Source of the DNA: Serratia fonticola
Lineage (GTDB): Bacteria > Pseudomonadota > Gammaproteobacteria > Enterobacterales > Enterobacteriaceae
Direction of reading: 5' to 3'
DNA: 64,000 bases
Assembly: GCF_006715025.1 (NCBI RefSeq)
Contig: NZ_VFMK01000001.1
Coordinates: 4,402,001 to 4,466,000, forward strand
The notes below the pieces were generated by a model that saw nothing but the letters and a program-made list of their open reading frames with translations, was not told where the DNA came from and searched no databases. The position numbers and the translations under genes are program-made. This document shows, piece after piece, positions 1 through 9,102 of the stretch (position 1 is its first letter; each line of letters starts with the position of its first letter).

Positions 1-504
1 GCCGCCGAGGACATACACGCCGCAGGAGGCGTTATCCGCCACCGTATCGACAAAGGCGATAGACCAGTCTTTGATACGGCTGCCCACCACTTCCAACGCG
101 GGCAATACCCATTCAACCGCAGCGCATAACTCTGCGAAGGTGGTATCAACATGCGGTAGATCGCTCCCCAGCACCAAGGCAATCTCTGCTTCGATACGCG
201 GTTGCATCACCCGTGAGAATGGAATGCCCTGATTGCTGCCGTAGCACATGTCGGCAAACAGGGTGCCAAAGTCCGGTTGGTTGACGCCCAGCTGTTGTTG
301 CACCTTGGGATGGGTAAGCCCTACTTTGCGCCCTACTACGCGCCGACCTGCGGCCTGCCAATGCTGCACATTCAGTTGTTGAATGGCGTAAGCCGCTTTG
401 CCATTGTCAGTACCGATAACATCGCGCAGCGGTTCAATCGCCTCGCCACGGGTTTCTGACTGGCGTAACGCCTCAGCCAGTTGCTTCAGGTTGTCATCAT
501 TCAT
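1..504 (-). CDS. mhpD: 2-keto-4-pentenoate hydratase (partial, runs off left edge)
   Basis: Cytoplasmic hydratase of the 3-hydroxyphenylpropionate (HPP) route, adding water to 2-hydroxypenta-2,4-dienoate to give 4-hydroxy-2-oxovalerate. The frame starts [15 protein letters not shown] and stays open to base 1, so the C-terminal third or so lies outside the window. Visible family landmarks are the GRKVGLT stretch, the [14 protein letters not shown] segment that carries metal-binding acidic residues in the family, and the [12 protein letters not shown] stretch. Two in-frame ATGs exist (507 and 504). GGGAG at 511-515 sits 6 nt from 504 and only 3 nt from 507, so I prefer 504. It lies 14 bp after mhpC in the mhpABCD order known from E. 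coli; mhpF and mhpE would be expected beyond the edge. Confidence 0.9.
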   Translation of the reverse strand, partial: MNDDNLKQLAEALRQSETRGEAIEPLRDVIGTDNGKAAYAIQQLNVQHWQAAGRRVVGRKVGLTHPKVQQQLGVNQPDFGTLFADMCYGSNQGIPFSRVMQPRIEAEIALVLGSDLPHVDTTFAELCAAVEWVLPALEVVGSRIKDWSIAFVDTVADNASCGVYVLGG

Positions 505-518
505 CATTTGCTCCCTGA

Positions 519-1388
519 TTAATGGCTGAGAAAATCCAGCACCATACGGTTGAAAGTGTCGGCATGTTCCCATTGCGCCCAGTGACCGCAGTTGCTGAAC
601 ACGTGCAACTGCGAACCAGCAATGCCCGCCAGCAACCGTAACCCGGTATCCATCGGTACAAAGCGATCGTTGCGCCCCCAGACAATCAACGTCTGGGCCT
701 TGATCTCACCCAGACGGGGGCTGAAATCCGGGAACTGTTTAGGGTTGATAGACAGGCTCTTGACGAAATTGTCCAGGTGATCGCGGTGCGCCAGAATGTT
801 GTCAAGACGGGTTTTGAACAACGCTTCGGTAAGCGCGCGGGGATCGTAAACAAAGATATTCATCATCTTGCGCAAGTTATCGAGAGTCGGTTCACGGTAA
901 AGTTGCTGCAGCAACTTGATACCCTCCGTCGGCATGGGCACAAACGGGCTCGCGCCACCAGTACCACCGCCCATCAACACCAGCTTGCCGACACGCTCCG
1001 GCCAGCTCAGGGTAAAGGCCACCGCGCTATGGCCCCCCATCGAGTTCCCCAGCAGATGTACCTGCGGCAGATCCAGCGCATCCACCAGTCCTTTCAAGAT
1101 ACGAGCGTTGAGATCAGAACGGGAACCGGTGCTGACAATGGAGTCACTCTTGCTCCAGCCGGGGCAGTCCAACAGGATCACCCGATAGCCCGCGGTGACC
1201 AGTGGCTCGATGTTACGGCTAAAGTTGGCCCAACCGCTGGCGCCAGGGCCGGAACCGTGCAGCATGACCACGGTTTGTGCGCCACTGCCGCAATCGTTGT
1301 AATGGATACGCAGTTCGGCTTCACCTTCACGGATTTGCACAAAGCGGCTGGTCTTCTCTTCAGTAAGCTCAAAGGGGTGCGATGTCAT
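519..1388 (-). CDS. mhpC: 2-hydroxy-6-oxonona-2,4-dienedioate hydrolase
   Basis: Alpha/beta-hydrolase that cleaves the carbon-carbon bond of the meta-ring-fission product in HPP and cinnamate degradation, giving 2-hydroxypentadienoate plus succinate (or fumarate). The oxyanion-loop motif HGSGPG, the nucleophile elbow GNSMGG (Ser116 counting from the chosen start), Asp241 in GRNDRF and His269 in CGHWAQ form the catalytic triad. The frame can be extended 4 codons upstream to a TTG at 1400, but the ATG at 1388 has GGAG at a normal distance and gives 289 residues, close to the 288 of E. coli MhpC. It is 21 bp downstream of mhpB in the same operon. Confidence 0.95.
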   Translation of the reverse strand: MTSHPFELTEEKTSRFVQIREGEAELRIHYNDCGSGAQTVVMLHGSGPGASGWANFSRNIEPLVTAGYRVILLDCPGWSKSDSIVSTGSRSDLNARILKGLVDALDLPQVHLLGNSMGGHSAVAFTLSWPERVGKLVLMGGGTGGASPFVPMPTEGIKLLQQLYREPTLDNLRKMMNIFVYDPRALTEALFKTRLDNILAHRDHLDNFVKSLSINPKQFPDFSPRLGEIKAQTLIVWGRNDRFVPMDTGLRLLAGIAGSQLHVFSNCGHWAQWEHADTFNRMVLDFLSH

Positions 1389-1409
1389 GATGTTCTCCAA
1401 TTGTCATTA

Positions 1410-2354
1410 TTATTTCAGCGGCACCGCGCTTAAGGAGCCGAACCCGGTGATCCATTCGGGAAGTTCGCGGTAGTAACGGTGCTGCGCCTGATAAGGACCA
1501 AAAGCCGATAGCGCCGCAAAGGCGGCCATCCAGGTTTTAACTTCGTGGGTTGAGCGGCCAGCGATCGCAGACAGTTCGTCATTACCCAGAGCATCCAGCT
1601 CAGCCAGCTTGCCGCTGGCAAGAATACGCATAAACTGGTTATCCCAGACCGGATTGAGCGGATGTAACGTGTGTTGATCTTCGACAAAGGCGCGAGCGGC
1701 AGAAATCACCCGATGCTGTCGTAATTGGCGCTCATCTGGCGGTAAGTGTCGGCCACTGCCCAGTAGGCGATCGCGCATGTGGGCATCCGCTCCTGCCAGT
1801 TGTGGTACCGGCGGCTGATGCGATAGCCCGCCCGATCCCAGGATCAGTACCCGTTGATTGAGGCCACGCGCAAAACGCCCGATGGCTTCCCCCAGCAGAC
1901 GCGTGCGCTGGAAGCTGGGCAGCGGTGGTGCCACTGCGTTGATAAAGACGGGCAGTACCGGGTAATTCGCCAACCCGCCAAGCAAATACTCCAGGGGCTG
2001 GGCAAAACCATGATCTACCTGCATGCAGTAGGAAACCGCCACGTCGACCCCAGCCGCCATCACCGCATGGGCACAGGCTTCGGCCAGCACTTGCGGCACC
2101 GGTAACTCACCGGCTGCGCTGTTGAAATCCCCAATTGCCGTCGCCGCCGTACCTATACAGAAAGGCGGCATAATGTCGTAGAAAAAGCCGTTGTAATGAT
2201 CGGGCGCAAACAGGATCACCAGTTCAGGATCAAACGCTTGGATCCGTTCCCGCGCGTCGGCAATGATTGTTTCCACTTCGGCCAACACCTCGGGCGCCGG
2301 ATCAACGTATCCCACCAACGGAGAATGAGACAGACAATGCAGGTAAGCACTCAT
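1410..2354 (-). CDS. mhpB: 2,3-dihydroxyphenylpropionate 1,2-dioxygenase
   Basis: Class III (LigB-type) extradiol ring-cleavage dioxygenase, 314 residues as in E. coli. It uses Fe(II) and O2 to open 2,3-dihydroxyphenylpropionate. The N-terminus [19 protein letters not shown] is the family hallmark and its HSPL histidine is near the metal site. [21 protein letters not shown] and the [12 protein letters not shown] segment are conserved active-site stretches. It begins 1 bp after the mhpA stop codon, so the two are probably translationally coupled. Its product is the MhpC substrate. Confidence 0.95.
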   Translation of the reverse strand: MSAYLHCLSHSPLVGYVDPAPEVLAEVETIIADARERIQAFDPELVILFAPDHYNGFFYDIMPPFCIGTAATAIGDFNSAAGELPVPQVLAEACAHAVMAAGVDVAVSYCMQVDHGFAQPLEYLLGGLANYPVLPVFINAVAPPLPSFQRTRLLGEAIGRFARGLNQRVLILGSGGLSHQPPVPQLAGADAHMRDRLLGSGRHLPPDERQLRQHRVISAARAFVEDQHTLHPLNPVWDNQFMRILASGKLAELDALGNDELSAIAGRSTHEVKTWMAAFAALSAFGPYQAQHRYYRELPEWITGFGSLSAVPLK

Positions 2355-2355
2355 C

Positions 2356-4023
2356 TCAAGCCACCTTGTTTTCTATCGTGGTTGTGGTTGTTGCCGCGCG
2401 TAGCGAAACCGCCATTGCCAACTCGTTCATCAACCGGGCAAGAGTTTGTGGAATGGCAACACCAGCAACAAAGCGATCCGGGCGGAGAACCACGATGGAG
2501 TGCTGCCGCTCGGCAAACCACGCTTTCAGTCTGCCGGTATGATCCCCAACGCACACCACACCGGCAGGCAGTTGATGTATTGCAGAAAGCTGTACTTCTG
2601 GCACCACCTGAATGAATTGGGCTCCGACCTGTTGCCACTGCCGGATCTGTTCGGTATTCAACCCCCATTGCGGGTTACTGCCCCAGGCTATAATGGCAAA
2701 TTGCGGTCCGATGACGTCATCCAGACGTTGCTGGCGTCCATCACTGAGTGTCACTTTCGGCTGAATAAACATACGCCCCACCGGTGAAAACTTCTCCGTG
2801 CCCATCACCAGCGCCCCTGCGCGGTATTGCGGCATCGGTTTAAAGCGCATTTCAAGGAAATAGCGTTTGATCGGGGGCAAATAATTGAACAACCAAGACA
2901 GGACATCACGCAGTTTGCCTTGCCAGCGGCGCGGTGGGGCCAGCACATGTCCGGCGGTAACGGAAAGATCGATCATCGCTTTGGCATGATCGCGGCGTTC
3001 TTGTTGATAAGTATTGAGCAGGGTATCCCCAGCCTGGCCTTTAACCACCATGGCCAGTTTCCAGGCCAGGTTAAAAGCATCACGCATGCCGCTGTTATAT
3101 CCCTGCCCTTGCCACACCGGCATGATATGAACGGCGTCACCCGCCAGCAGAATACGATCGACCCGGAATTGCGCGGCGAGCCGGGCATTATGGGTATAAA
3201 CACGCTGGCGGATCAGCTCAACACGGTCAGGCTCAGGTAACACTTTCGCCAGTAATTCCCGCATTTTCTCCGGTTTGCTCAATTCACTTTCCGTCTCCCC
3301 TGGCATCACCATGAATTCGAAGCGGCGCACGCCATGTGGCAACGCTGCTGAGACATAGGGCCGTACCGGATCACAGCACATATAAATATGCGGGGTACTG
3401 AGCGGATCGTTGGCGATATCCACCACCACCCACTGATTGGGGGCGGTTTTACCATCAAAGGCAATGCCCAGCGTACGACGGATAAAACTGCTGCCACCAT
3501 CGCAAGCCACCAGCCAATCGGCACGGACAACTTCACGTTTACCGGTCTCATCCTCCAGTTGCAGCGTGACACCTTGCGTATCCTGGCTGAAGGCCATCAG
3601 ATTGCGAGAAAACAGGCTACTGACATGCGGGAAACGTTTAAGGCCATCGAACAGGACGGCATCCACCTGCGGTTGGATGAAGGCGTTACGCCGAGACCAA
3701 CCAAACTCGTCGGTCATCGGCTGGATATCGGCAAAACAGCGCCCTTTTGGAGTAAGGAAGCGCATCGCGTGCCACGGAGTGGTATGGGGCAACACCTCAT
3801 CGATCAAGCCAACCGCCTGAATAGTACGCAGTGCTTCGTCGTCGATGCCAATGGCACGTGGGTAATCGATCAAGGTATCGAGCTTCTCAATCAGCAGAAC
3901 CTCAATCCCCATTTGACCAAGATAATTGGCCATCATCAGGCCGACTGGACCAGCCCCCACCACGGCAACCTGCGCCTGATAATGGGCAACCTGATCTTTT
4001 TCTGAAACATTGTTGTAGGGCAT
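2356..4023 (-). CDS. mhpA: 3-(3-hydroxyphenyl)propionate hydroxylase
   Basis: FAD- and NAD(P)H-dependent aromatic hydroxylase (555 residues) that starts the pathway by ortho-hydroxylating HPP or 3-hydroxycinnamate. The N-terminal dinucleotide fold shows [16 protein letters not shown] (about residues 21-36). The DG motif ([11 protein letters not shown]) and the GD motif ([11 protein letters not shown], followed by [18 protein letters not shown]) typify the PheA/TfdB family of flavoprotein monooxygenases. It is the first gene of the mhp operon, divergent from mhpR. The intergenic space holds a candidate promoter at 4060-4088 and an MhpR operator at 4106-4120. Confidence 0.95.
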   Translation of the reverse strand: MPYNNVSEKDQVAHYQAQVAVVGAGPVGLMMANYLGQMGIEVLLIEKLDTLIDYPRAIGIDDEALRTIQAVGLIDEVLPHTTPWHAMRFLTPKGRCFADIQPMTDEFGWSRRNAFIQPQVDAVLFDGLKRFPHVSSLFSRNLMAFSQDTQGVTLQLEDETGKREVVRADWLVACDGGSSFIRRTLGIAFDGKTAPNQWVVVDIANDPLSTPHIYMCCDPVRPYVSAALPHGVRRFEFMVMPGETESELSKPEKMRELLAKVLPEPDRVELIRQRVYTHNARLAAQFRVDRILLAGDAVHIMPVWQGQGYNSGMRDAFNLAWKLAMVVKGQAGDTLLNTYQQERRDHAKAMIDLSVTAGHVLAPPRRWQGKLRDVLSWLFNYLPPIKRYFLEMRFKPMPQYRAGALVMGTEKFSPVGRMFIQPKVTLSDGRQQRLDDVIGPQFAIIAWGSNPQWGLNTEQIRQWQQVGAQFIQVVPEVQLSAIHQLPAGVVCVGDHTGRLKAWFAERQHSIVVLRPDRFVAGVAIPQTLARLMNELAMAVSLRAATTTTTIENKVA

Positions 4024-4059
4024 ACGTTACTCACTTGTTAATATTTTTATTGTTTCGCG

Positions 4060-4088
4060 AGTATAGGAGGCGCATTTTTAGCCTACAA
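4060..4088 (-). promoter_or_regulatory. Candidate mhpA (Pa) promoter
   Basis: Read on the minus strand, TATACT (4065-4060) is a good -10 and TTGTAG (4088-4083) a poor -35 at 17-bp spacing. A start of transcription near 4053 would put the centre of the MhpR palindrome at about -60, similar to the upstream activator position known for E. coli mhpA. The weak -35 fits an activator-dependent promoter. Inference from spacing only. Confidence 0.5.
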
Positions 4089-4105
4089 TGAAAACCATCT
4101 GCACC

Positions 4106-4120
4106 GTGCACCCAGTGCAC
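4106..4120. promoter_or_regulatory. MhpR operator
   Basis: GTGCACCCAGTGCAC is two GTGCAC half-sites separated by 3 bp, lying between the divergent mhpR and mhpA genes. The E. coli MhpR site as I recall it is GGTGCACCTGGTGCACA, which shares both half-sites and the spacing. Binding is inferred, not shown. Confidence 0.8.
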
Positions 4121-4145
4121 TTCAATGTTTTTTAAGGATTTATTG

Positions 4146-4958
4146 ATGATTACTATGCAAAATAACCACAATAACGACTACAAAATCGTGCGGGGACTCA
4201 CGCGTGGATTAGCGTTGCTCAATGTGCTGAATCGATTGGATGGCGGTGCCAGTATCGCGCAGTTGAGCGCGCTCACACATTTACATCGCACTACCGTACG
4301 CCGTCTGCTGGAAACGTTACAAAATGAAGGATACGTACGGCGCAGCCACTCGGATGACAGCTATCAACTGACGCTAAAAGTGCGGGAATTAAGTGAAGGG
4401 TTTCGTGATGAGCAATGGGTTTCGGCCATCGCCGCCCCGTTGCTGGGGAAACTCCTGCAGGAGGTCGTCTGGCCAACCGATCTCACCACCCTGAACGTTG
4501 ATTCCATGGTGGTACGTGAAACGACACATCGTTTCAGTCGCCTTTCGTTCCACCGTGCGATGGTTGGCCGCCGCCTGCCGCTATTGTTGACTGCCTCTGG
4601 GCTCACCTATCTGGCATTCTGCCCGGACCATGAACGGGAAGAGCTGGTTTCACTGCTGGCGACCCGTGACGAAGCGGAATACCGCCTGGCACGGGAACCT
4701 TTGCGCTTGGGCAGTATTTTGCAACGTATCCGCCACAATGGCTACGGTGAGAACTTTATGGGGTGGCAGTCGGAACAGAAGATCGCCGCCATCGCGGTGC
4801 CCATCCGTAATGAGCAACGGGTGATTGCCAGCCTGAATCTGGTGTATATCGCCAAAGCCATGACCATTGAACAGGCAGTAGAGCGCCACCTCGCTGCGCT
4901 GCAGGAAACGGCACGGCAGATCGAAGCGGGCATAGGCCAACATAAACAACAGCACTGA
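4146..4958 (+). CDS. mhpR: IclR-family activator of the mhp operon
   Basis: Transcriptional activator that responds to HPP and related phenylpropionoids. An N-terminal winged helix-turn-helix (VRGLTRGLALLNVLN, then LHRTTVRRLLETLQNEGYVRR) is followed by the IclR effector domain (AMVGRRLPLLLTASGLTYLAFCP, about 250 residues overall). AAGGA at 4134-4138 is 7 nt before the ATG at 4146. The longer frame from 4125 has no ribosome site, and the E. coli-like start MQNN at 4155 is possible with a longer spacer. Divergent from mhpA, sharing the control region. The sequence closely tracks E. coli MhpR. Confidence 0.93.
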   Translation: MITMQNNHNNDYKIVRGLTRGLALLNVLNRLDGGASIAQLSALTHLHRTTVRRLLETLQNEGYVRRSHSDDSYQLTLKVRELSEGFRDEQWVSAIAAPLLGKLLQEVVWPTDLTTLNVDSMVVRETTHRFSRLSFHRAMVGRRLPLLLTASGLTYLAFCPDHEREELVSLLATRDEAEYRLAREPLRLGSILQRIRHNGYGENFMGWQSEQKIAAIAVPIRNEQRVIASLNLVYIAKAMTIEQAVERHLAALQETARQIEAGIGQHKQQH

Positions 4959-5017
4959 ACGTCTCCGCTGACGTAAAGACGTTCAGTCACAACCGGAGAA
5001 TACCCAGTTCTCTCCGG
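4955..5017. terminator. Two hairpins between convergent mhpR and EamA gene
   Basis: CTGAACGTC (4955-4963) pairs with GACGTTCAG (4978-4986), and CCGGAGA (4993-4999) with TCTCCGG (5011-5017). Both are perfect stems between convergent stop codons, so they probably end transcription from both sides. No clean T-tract follows either, which limits confidence in an intrinsic mechanism. Confidence 0.4.
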
Positions 5018-5018
5018 G

Positions 5019-5969
5019 CTAGCGCGAAACATCAGCCTCGCACTTTTCTTTGCGAGCCACGTTGACTCGCCAGATACCAAAGCACACCAGCACCAACGCC
5101 AGGGCATAGCGCCATTCCAGGATACTTTCCTGCAGGAAAATTGCGGACAATACCGCGCCGGAAACCGGGATCAGGAAATTAAACGGGGCCACCATACCCA
5201 CGCGATTGTATTTCAGCAGCAGGCTCCACAGCGCAAACGCAACCGACGACAACAGCGCCAGATAACTCAGGATCGCCACCGATGCCCACCCGTGAAACGT
5301 CAGCCTCCCCCCAGCCAAATAACCGCCCAGCGTGAGCACCACGCCCCCCAATGCCAATTGCCAACCGGTCATGATGGTCGGATCAACCGTTTGTGAAATG
5401 CGTTTGCCATACAGGGTCGATGCCGAAAGGATAAACGCAGCGATGACCACAAACCCATCGCCCAACCAGGTAAAGCTGAAGTCCATCAACTGGCTGTTAA
5501 CGTTCACCACCATGACCCCGGCGAACCCCAGGACGCAGCCGATCATTTTGTTCATGCTAAGGCGGTCGTTGTTATAAATAAAATGTGCCAACAACACGCT
5601 GAAGAAGGTGCCGGTAGCATTCATGATCGAGCCTTTAACGCCGGTGGTGAAAGCGAGGCCAATATAGAAAAAGACGTATTGCAGCGTGGTCTGAGTCAGG
5701 CCCAACAGCGCCAGCTGTGAGTACTGGCGGCGCGACAAACGCCCGATAGGCTTCCCCTGCAGGAAAGCGAAAATCAGAAGCAGCCCACCGGCAATAACGA
5801 AACGATAGCCCGCAAACACGATCTTGCCGGGCAGATCGGCGGGAGCGATCTGAAAAATTTCATATCCGTTCTTAATCGCCGGGTACGCACTCCCCCACAG
5901 CAGACAACAGAAAGCAGCACACAACCAGACGAATTTCTTCTGGGTAAATAGCGACACGTCAGTCTTCAT
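5019..5969 (-). CDS. EamA/DMT-family transporter
   Basis: Inner-membrane protein of 316 residues with about ten hydrophobic segments arranged as two EamA repeats (first near residues 13-150, second about 165-305). The start WLCAAFCCLLWGSAYPAIK is typical of DMT exporters, with the WG-x3-P motif near the N-terminus. Family members export amino acids or metabolites; substrate cannot be read here. The ATG at 5969 has AAAGGGG just upstream. It stands alone between the mhp genes and the flavodoxin pair, with no operon partner that suggests a substrate. Confidence 0.85.
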   Translation of the reverse strand: MKTDVSLFTQKKFVWLCAAFCCLLWGSAYPAIKNGYEIFQIAPADLPGKIVFAGYRFVIAGGLLLIFAFLQGKPIGRLSRRQYSQLALLGLTQTTLQYVFFYIGLAFTTGVKGSIMNATGTFFSVLLAHFIYNNDRLSMNKMIGCVLGFAGVMVVNVNSQLMDFSFTWLGDGFVVIAAFILSASTLYGKRISQTVDPTIMTGWQLALGGVVLTLGGYLAGGRLTFHGWASVAILSYLALLSSVAFALWSLLLKYNRVGMVAPFNFLIPVSGAVLSAIFLQESILEWRYALALVLVCFGIWRVNVARKEKCEADVSR

Positions 5970-6046
5970 GCCCCTTTCCTTACTAAAAATGAACTCTTGT
6001 TTCAGAATTACGTATTATCCGTAAAAAACTGAAAATAGCTCGATCT

Positions 6047-6730
6047 TTAGTTCAGGTTTCCTCGCGTCGACATAAAAATCCATAGGAGAAAACGTGTCAG
6101 GTAAGCAAAAAACAGCGTCATGGCCAAATAATCCAGATAGAAGGCTATTTTCGACTCTTCGAAGTCAAAAAAGGCAAATTCGACCTGCATTAATAAATAC
6201 GGCAGCCTGTTGCGGCTGATAAAGACGTACAGGCCATAAAGCGCCATGCTCAAGAACAACGTCGGCATCAAGCGATTCGCCAAAAAAGAGTGGGGAGAGA
6301 CTGCCGCGACTTTACAGAAAAAGTTAGCCAGCATTTTCCAATGCATCCCCACATGGAGGGCAATGATAATCAGGCCCCAATGTACGCTGACCATATGAAT
6401 TTTTCTGACCAGATCGGAGGGATTGTGAAATGGCAGATCGGCCAGAACATGCCGTGACAGCATCGCACCACTGACCATCACTGCCGAAAACAGCAGGATC
6501 AGCAACAGATTGAGGCCAAGGCGTAACGTATTGAACAGGGTATATTCCGTCTGAAAAAGGTTCTGATACCAGTGTACGTTCAAACCGTTATGCAGCAGGA
6601 TCAGGCATAAAAAAAATATCCCCAGCCACTCATGGAGGCTTTCTCCCCATAAGTGAAACCCCATCAGTGAAAACAGCACCACCGCCATCAGCACGTCTTG
6701 TAGCACCTGAAATTTATATTTTGCTTTCAT
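6047..6730 (-). CDS. DUF4405-type membrane protein, possible b-type cytochrome
   Basis: Polytopic membrane protein of 227 residues with about five or six hydrophobic helices. Histidines cluster at helix ends in the manner of di-haem membrane cytochromes: LHEWLGIFF, LLHNGLNVHW, then a HMVSVHWGLIIIALHVGMHW stretch near residues 112-131. This matches my memory of DUF4405. It starts 14 bp after the flavodoxin gene and shares its strand, so the two are probably co-transcribed. I infer that it passes electrons between the membrane quinone pool and the exported flavodoxin, but haem binding is not proven by sequence alone. Confidence 0.65.
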   Translation of the reverse strand: MKAKYKFQVLQDVLMAVVLFSLMGFHLWGESLHEWLGIFFLCLILLHNGLNVHWYQNLFQTEYTLFNTLRLGLNLLLILLFSAVMVSGAMLSRHVLADLPFHNPSDLVRKIHMVSVHWGLIIIALHVGMHWKMLANFFCKVAAVSPHSFLANRLMPTLFLSMALYGLYVFISRNRLPYLLMQVEFAFFDFEESKIAFYLDYLAMTLFFAYLTRFLLWIFMSTRGNLN

Positions 6731-6744
6731 TCGCCGGCCTGCGC

Positions 6745-7371
6745 TTATGGCGTGAGCGGCAATTTATTCAGCCAGTTGATCACCTCACTTGGCGTATCGA
6801 CACTGGCAACATCCCCTCGTGATATCGCCAGGCCCGGCTGGATCAAGCGGGCATCAGGCTGCAAACGCGCGATTTCACGGAGTGAATCAGAGAAACGGCT
6901 GCCGCCATGGGTGGTGAAAGGAACAATGGTTTTGCCACTGAAATCATGTTGCTCAAAAAGGCTGTACATCGCCATCGGCATTTTGTACCACCAGATCGGA
7001 TAACCCACGAAGACGGTGTCGTAATCGGCCAGATTGGCGATCGGTGCCTTTAATATCGGACGATCTCCGTTTTTCATTTCCTGATCTGCGTATTTTAATA
7101 AAGGCTCATGCTGTTGAGGATAAGGCTTTGCGGTTTCTATACGGAATATATCCCCACCGGTCTGTTGCTGGATAAGCTGGGCCACATACTGGGTGCTACC
7201 CAACACCTCATTATTTTTCAGCAAGACACTGGCACCCGATACCGCATCAACACCGTCCAGTTTCACCTCTTCCGGCTGGGAAAAATAGACCACCAGGACC
7301 CGTTGCGCTGACGCGGTTATCGCCGTCATGCTACCCAAAACAATCACCAGAAAGAACAGTATCTTTTTCAT
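6745..7371 (-). CDS. Exported flavodoxin-like protein
   Basis: Flavodoxin-fold protein, 208 residues from the chosen start, with an N-terminal signal peptide (MKKILFFLVIVLGSMTAITASAQ). The mature part begins RVLVVYFSQPEEVKLDGVD and includes the phosphate-loop-like region, FVGYPIWWYKMP and PFTTHGGSRFSDSL, typical of the flavodoxin_4 group that binds FMN. The frame is open for 15 more codons upstream (to 7416), but the ATG at 7371 has AGGAGG nearby and yields a clean signal sequence. Flavodoxins are usually cytoplasmic, so export is the odd feature. The downstream DUF4405-type membrane protein is the likely redox partner. Confidence 0.75.
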   Translation of the reverse strand: MKKILFFLVIVLGSMTAITASAQRVLVVYFSQPEEVKLDGVDAVSGASVLLKNNEVLGSTQYVAQLIQQQTGGDIFRIETAKPYPQQHEPLLKYADQEMKNGDRPILKAPIANLADYDTVFVGYPIWWYKMPMAMYSLFEQHDFSGKTIVPFTTHGGSRFSDSLREIARLQPDARLIQPGLAISRGDVASVDTPSEVINWLNKLPLTP

Positions 7372-7434
7372 CGCGTTAGCGGCCTCCTCTGCCAGTAAAT
7401 CATGGACATGGAGCACGTTTTTGCGTCATAAGAC

Positions 7435-7450
7435 GGCGGAATTTTCCGCC
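7435..7450. other. Perfect hairpin upstream of flavodoxin gene
   Basis: GGCGGAATTTTCCGCC is a perfect inverted repeat 64 bp upstream of the flavodoxin start. It could be an operator or a leader hairpin. The rest of 7372-7656 shows no gene. Confidence 0.35.
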
Positions 7451-7656
7451 ATCTGTGCGACACAACCCGGCTTCCAATAGGCCCAGTGTAGAAGTGCCTC
7501 ACTGACGTCAGCATGACCTGAAGATAACATTCCTGTCAGTTCCCTTTCCCACAGTAGTAGCAGATAAACGGCCGCCCGGTATTAGCATCAACAGGCCCGT
7601 TTGCCACCGCATTAGGTTACTATGGTGAAACGTCAACCCCCTCAGGAGAATCCGGT

Positions 7657-8145
7657 GTGTCTATCGCAACGTTTACCCGTTTAACTTCCCTTCTCGATCA
7701 ACAGCGGGCGCGCTATCGGATCGTTGAGCATCCTATGGCCGGGAAGTCAGAAGACGTCGCTAAAATACGTGGTACCCAGTTGGGGCAAGGTGCAAAGGCG
7801 TTGGTGTGTCACGTCAAGGGAAATGGCATCAAGCAACATGTTCTGGCCGTACTACCCGCCGATCAACAGGCCGATCTCGCTGCGCTGGCACAGGGTGTTG
7901 GCGGTACCCGCGCGTCATTAGCCAGCCCTGTCGAGGTCAACCAACTGACCGACTGCGTATTTGGTGCCATCCCCCCGTTCAGCTTCCATGCGGATTTATT
8001 GCTGGTTGCCGACCCGCTGCTGTTTGAGCGCTTTGATGAATTAGCCTTTAACGCAGGGACGCTGGAATGCTCATTGATTCTGAATACCCAGGATTACCAG
8101 CGTATTGCCGCACCCAGGCCGGTGAAGTTTATTCGAACGGCGTAA
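7657..8145 (+). CDS. yeaK: YbaK/ProX-domain aminoacyl-tRNA deacylase
   Basis: Single-domain trans-editing protein of 162 residues that hydrolyses mischarged aminoacyl-tRNA in the cytoplasm. The sequence is very close to E. coli YeaK: GTxLGQGAKALVCHVKGNG holds the conserved catalytic lysine region, followed by GGTRASLASPxEV and FGAIPPFSFH. The start is GTG at 7657, with AGGAGAA at 7644-7650. It is convergent with nrfG, with only one base between the stop codons. Confidence 0.9.
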   Translation: MSIATFTRLTSLLDQQRARYRIVEHPMAGKSEDVAKIRGTQLGQGAKALVCHVKGNGIKQHVLAVLPADQQADLAALAQGVGGTRASLASPVEVNQLTDCVFGAIPPFSFHADLLLVADPLLFERFDELAFNAGTLECSLILNTQDYQRIAAPRPVKFIRTA

Positions 8146-8146
8146 T

Positions 8147-8719
8147 TTATTGCTGCCCCATCAGCAACGTCGCCATATTGATGGCCTCAATCAGCTGTGG
8201 CCGATTCACGCGCGGTGACTGGCCATCCAGCAGGCGCTGCCACAGCGCTATCGCCTTGGCATACTCGGTATGCAAAAAAGCATCGGCAGCCAACAGCATC
8301 AACGCCGAGACTTCATCATTATCCAGCGCCAAGGCTTTTTCTATATAGCTCTCCACTTGCGCAGTGATCCGCTGCCCGGCCTGATAATAGAGCACCGTGG
8401 CCAGCGCCGAGTACAGTTCTGCATTCTCTCCCCGCAGGGCCAGGGCCTGTTGATAGGCAGCCTGCGCATCGACAAAATTATTGTTATAGAGGTAGTATTC
8501 CCCCAGCTCAGCCCATAACACGCTGTCCTGTGGTGACCGCTCGATTTTTTGCAGTAACGCCTGCAATCGGCTTTCAGCTTGCTCTTGGGGCGAGAGAGGA
8601 GCAACGGGCTTATTAATTTGTGCCAAAACAGCGGTCGGGCGGCCACTGGCCAGATACCCTGCCACGCTAAGGCCAAGCACTAGCCCGATAAACAGCAGAT
8701 GAAAACGGTACCGCTTCAT
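8147..8719 (-). CDS. nrfG: TPR-type nitrite reductase maturation subunit NrfG
   Basis: Membrane-anchored tetratricopeptide protein (190 residues) that with NrfE and NrfF attaches the CWSCK-bound active-site haem of NrfA. One N-terminal hydrophobic segment (FHLLFIGLVLGLSVAGYLA) is followed by TPR helices, for example LWAELGEYYLYNNNFVDAQAAY and NAELYSALATVLYYQAG. The ATG at 8719 overlaps the nrfF stop in an ATGA, which decides the start over an upstream in-frame ATG at 8740. It is the last gene of the nrf operon. Confidence 0.9.
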   Translation of the reverse strand: MKRYRFHLLFIGLVLGLSVAGYLASGRPTAVLAQINKPVAPLSPQEQAESRLQALLQKIERSPQDSVLWAELGEYYLYNNNFVDAQAAYQQALALRGENAELYSALATVLYYQAGQRITAQVESYIEKALALDNDEVSALMLLAADAFLHTEYAKAIALWQRLLDGQSPRVNRPQLIEAINMATLLMGQQ

Positions 8720-9102
8720 TTCGTTCCCCTGCGTCGCCATAACATCCTCGCGATAACCACCAGCATCAATGGCGGAAGCCCCCAGAGCAGTAACGTCGAT
8801 GTCTCCAATGCCGGTTGGTAACGGACAAAATTACCGTAACGCGCGGTCATGAAATTCATGATTTCGGCTGCCGTTTTCCCCTGTTCGGTCATGGCAAAAA
8901 CTTCGTGACGCATCGCTACCGCCGCTGGTGCATTTGACTCCAGCAAACTCTGGTTTTGGCACTGAGGACAGCGTATCTGGGCGGCAACCGCCAAGGCTTT
9001 CTCCTGCATTTCTGGAGAGGTAAATGCCCAGGTGTCCACGATCTGGGCCGCAAGCGGTAACGCCAGCCCACCACACAGCAACAGCGCGGCTAACCAACGC
9101 AT
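8716..9102 (-). CDS. nrfF: CcmH-like haem lyase subunit NrfF
   Basis: Small periplasmic, membrane-anchored thiol protein (128 residues) of the NrfEFG haem lyase. It has a signal peptide (MRWLAALLLCGGLALPLAAQ), the RCPQCQNQSL motif whose CxxC reduces the apocytochrome cysteines, and a C-terminal helix LLLWGLPPLMLVVIARML. The frame extends to 9171, but the ATG at 9102 gives the proper signal peptide with AGGAGG just upstream. Its first 13 bases overlap the end of nrfE, which suggests translational coupling. Confidence 0.92.
   Translation of the reverse strand: MRWLAALLLCGGLALPLAAQIVDTWAFTSPEMQEKALAVAAQIRCPQCQNQSLLESNAPAAVAMRHEVFAMTEQGKTAAEIMNFMTARYGNFVRYQPALETSTLLLWGLPPLMLVVIARMLWRRRGTK

Noticed and set aside
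777..1433. 218-codon plus-strand frame
   Set aside because: Antisense to mhpC; no ribosome site or domain.
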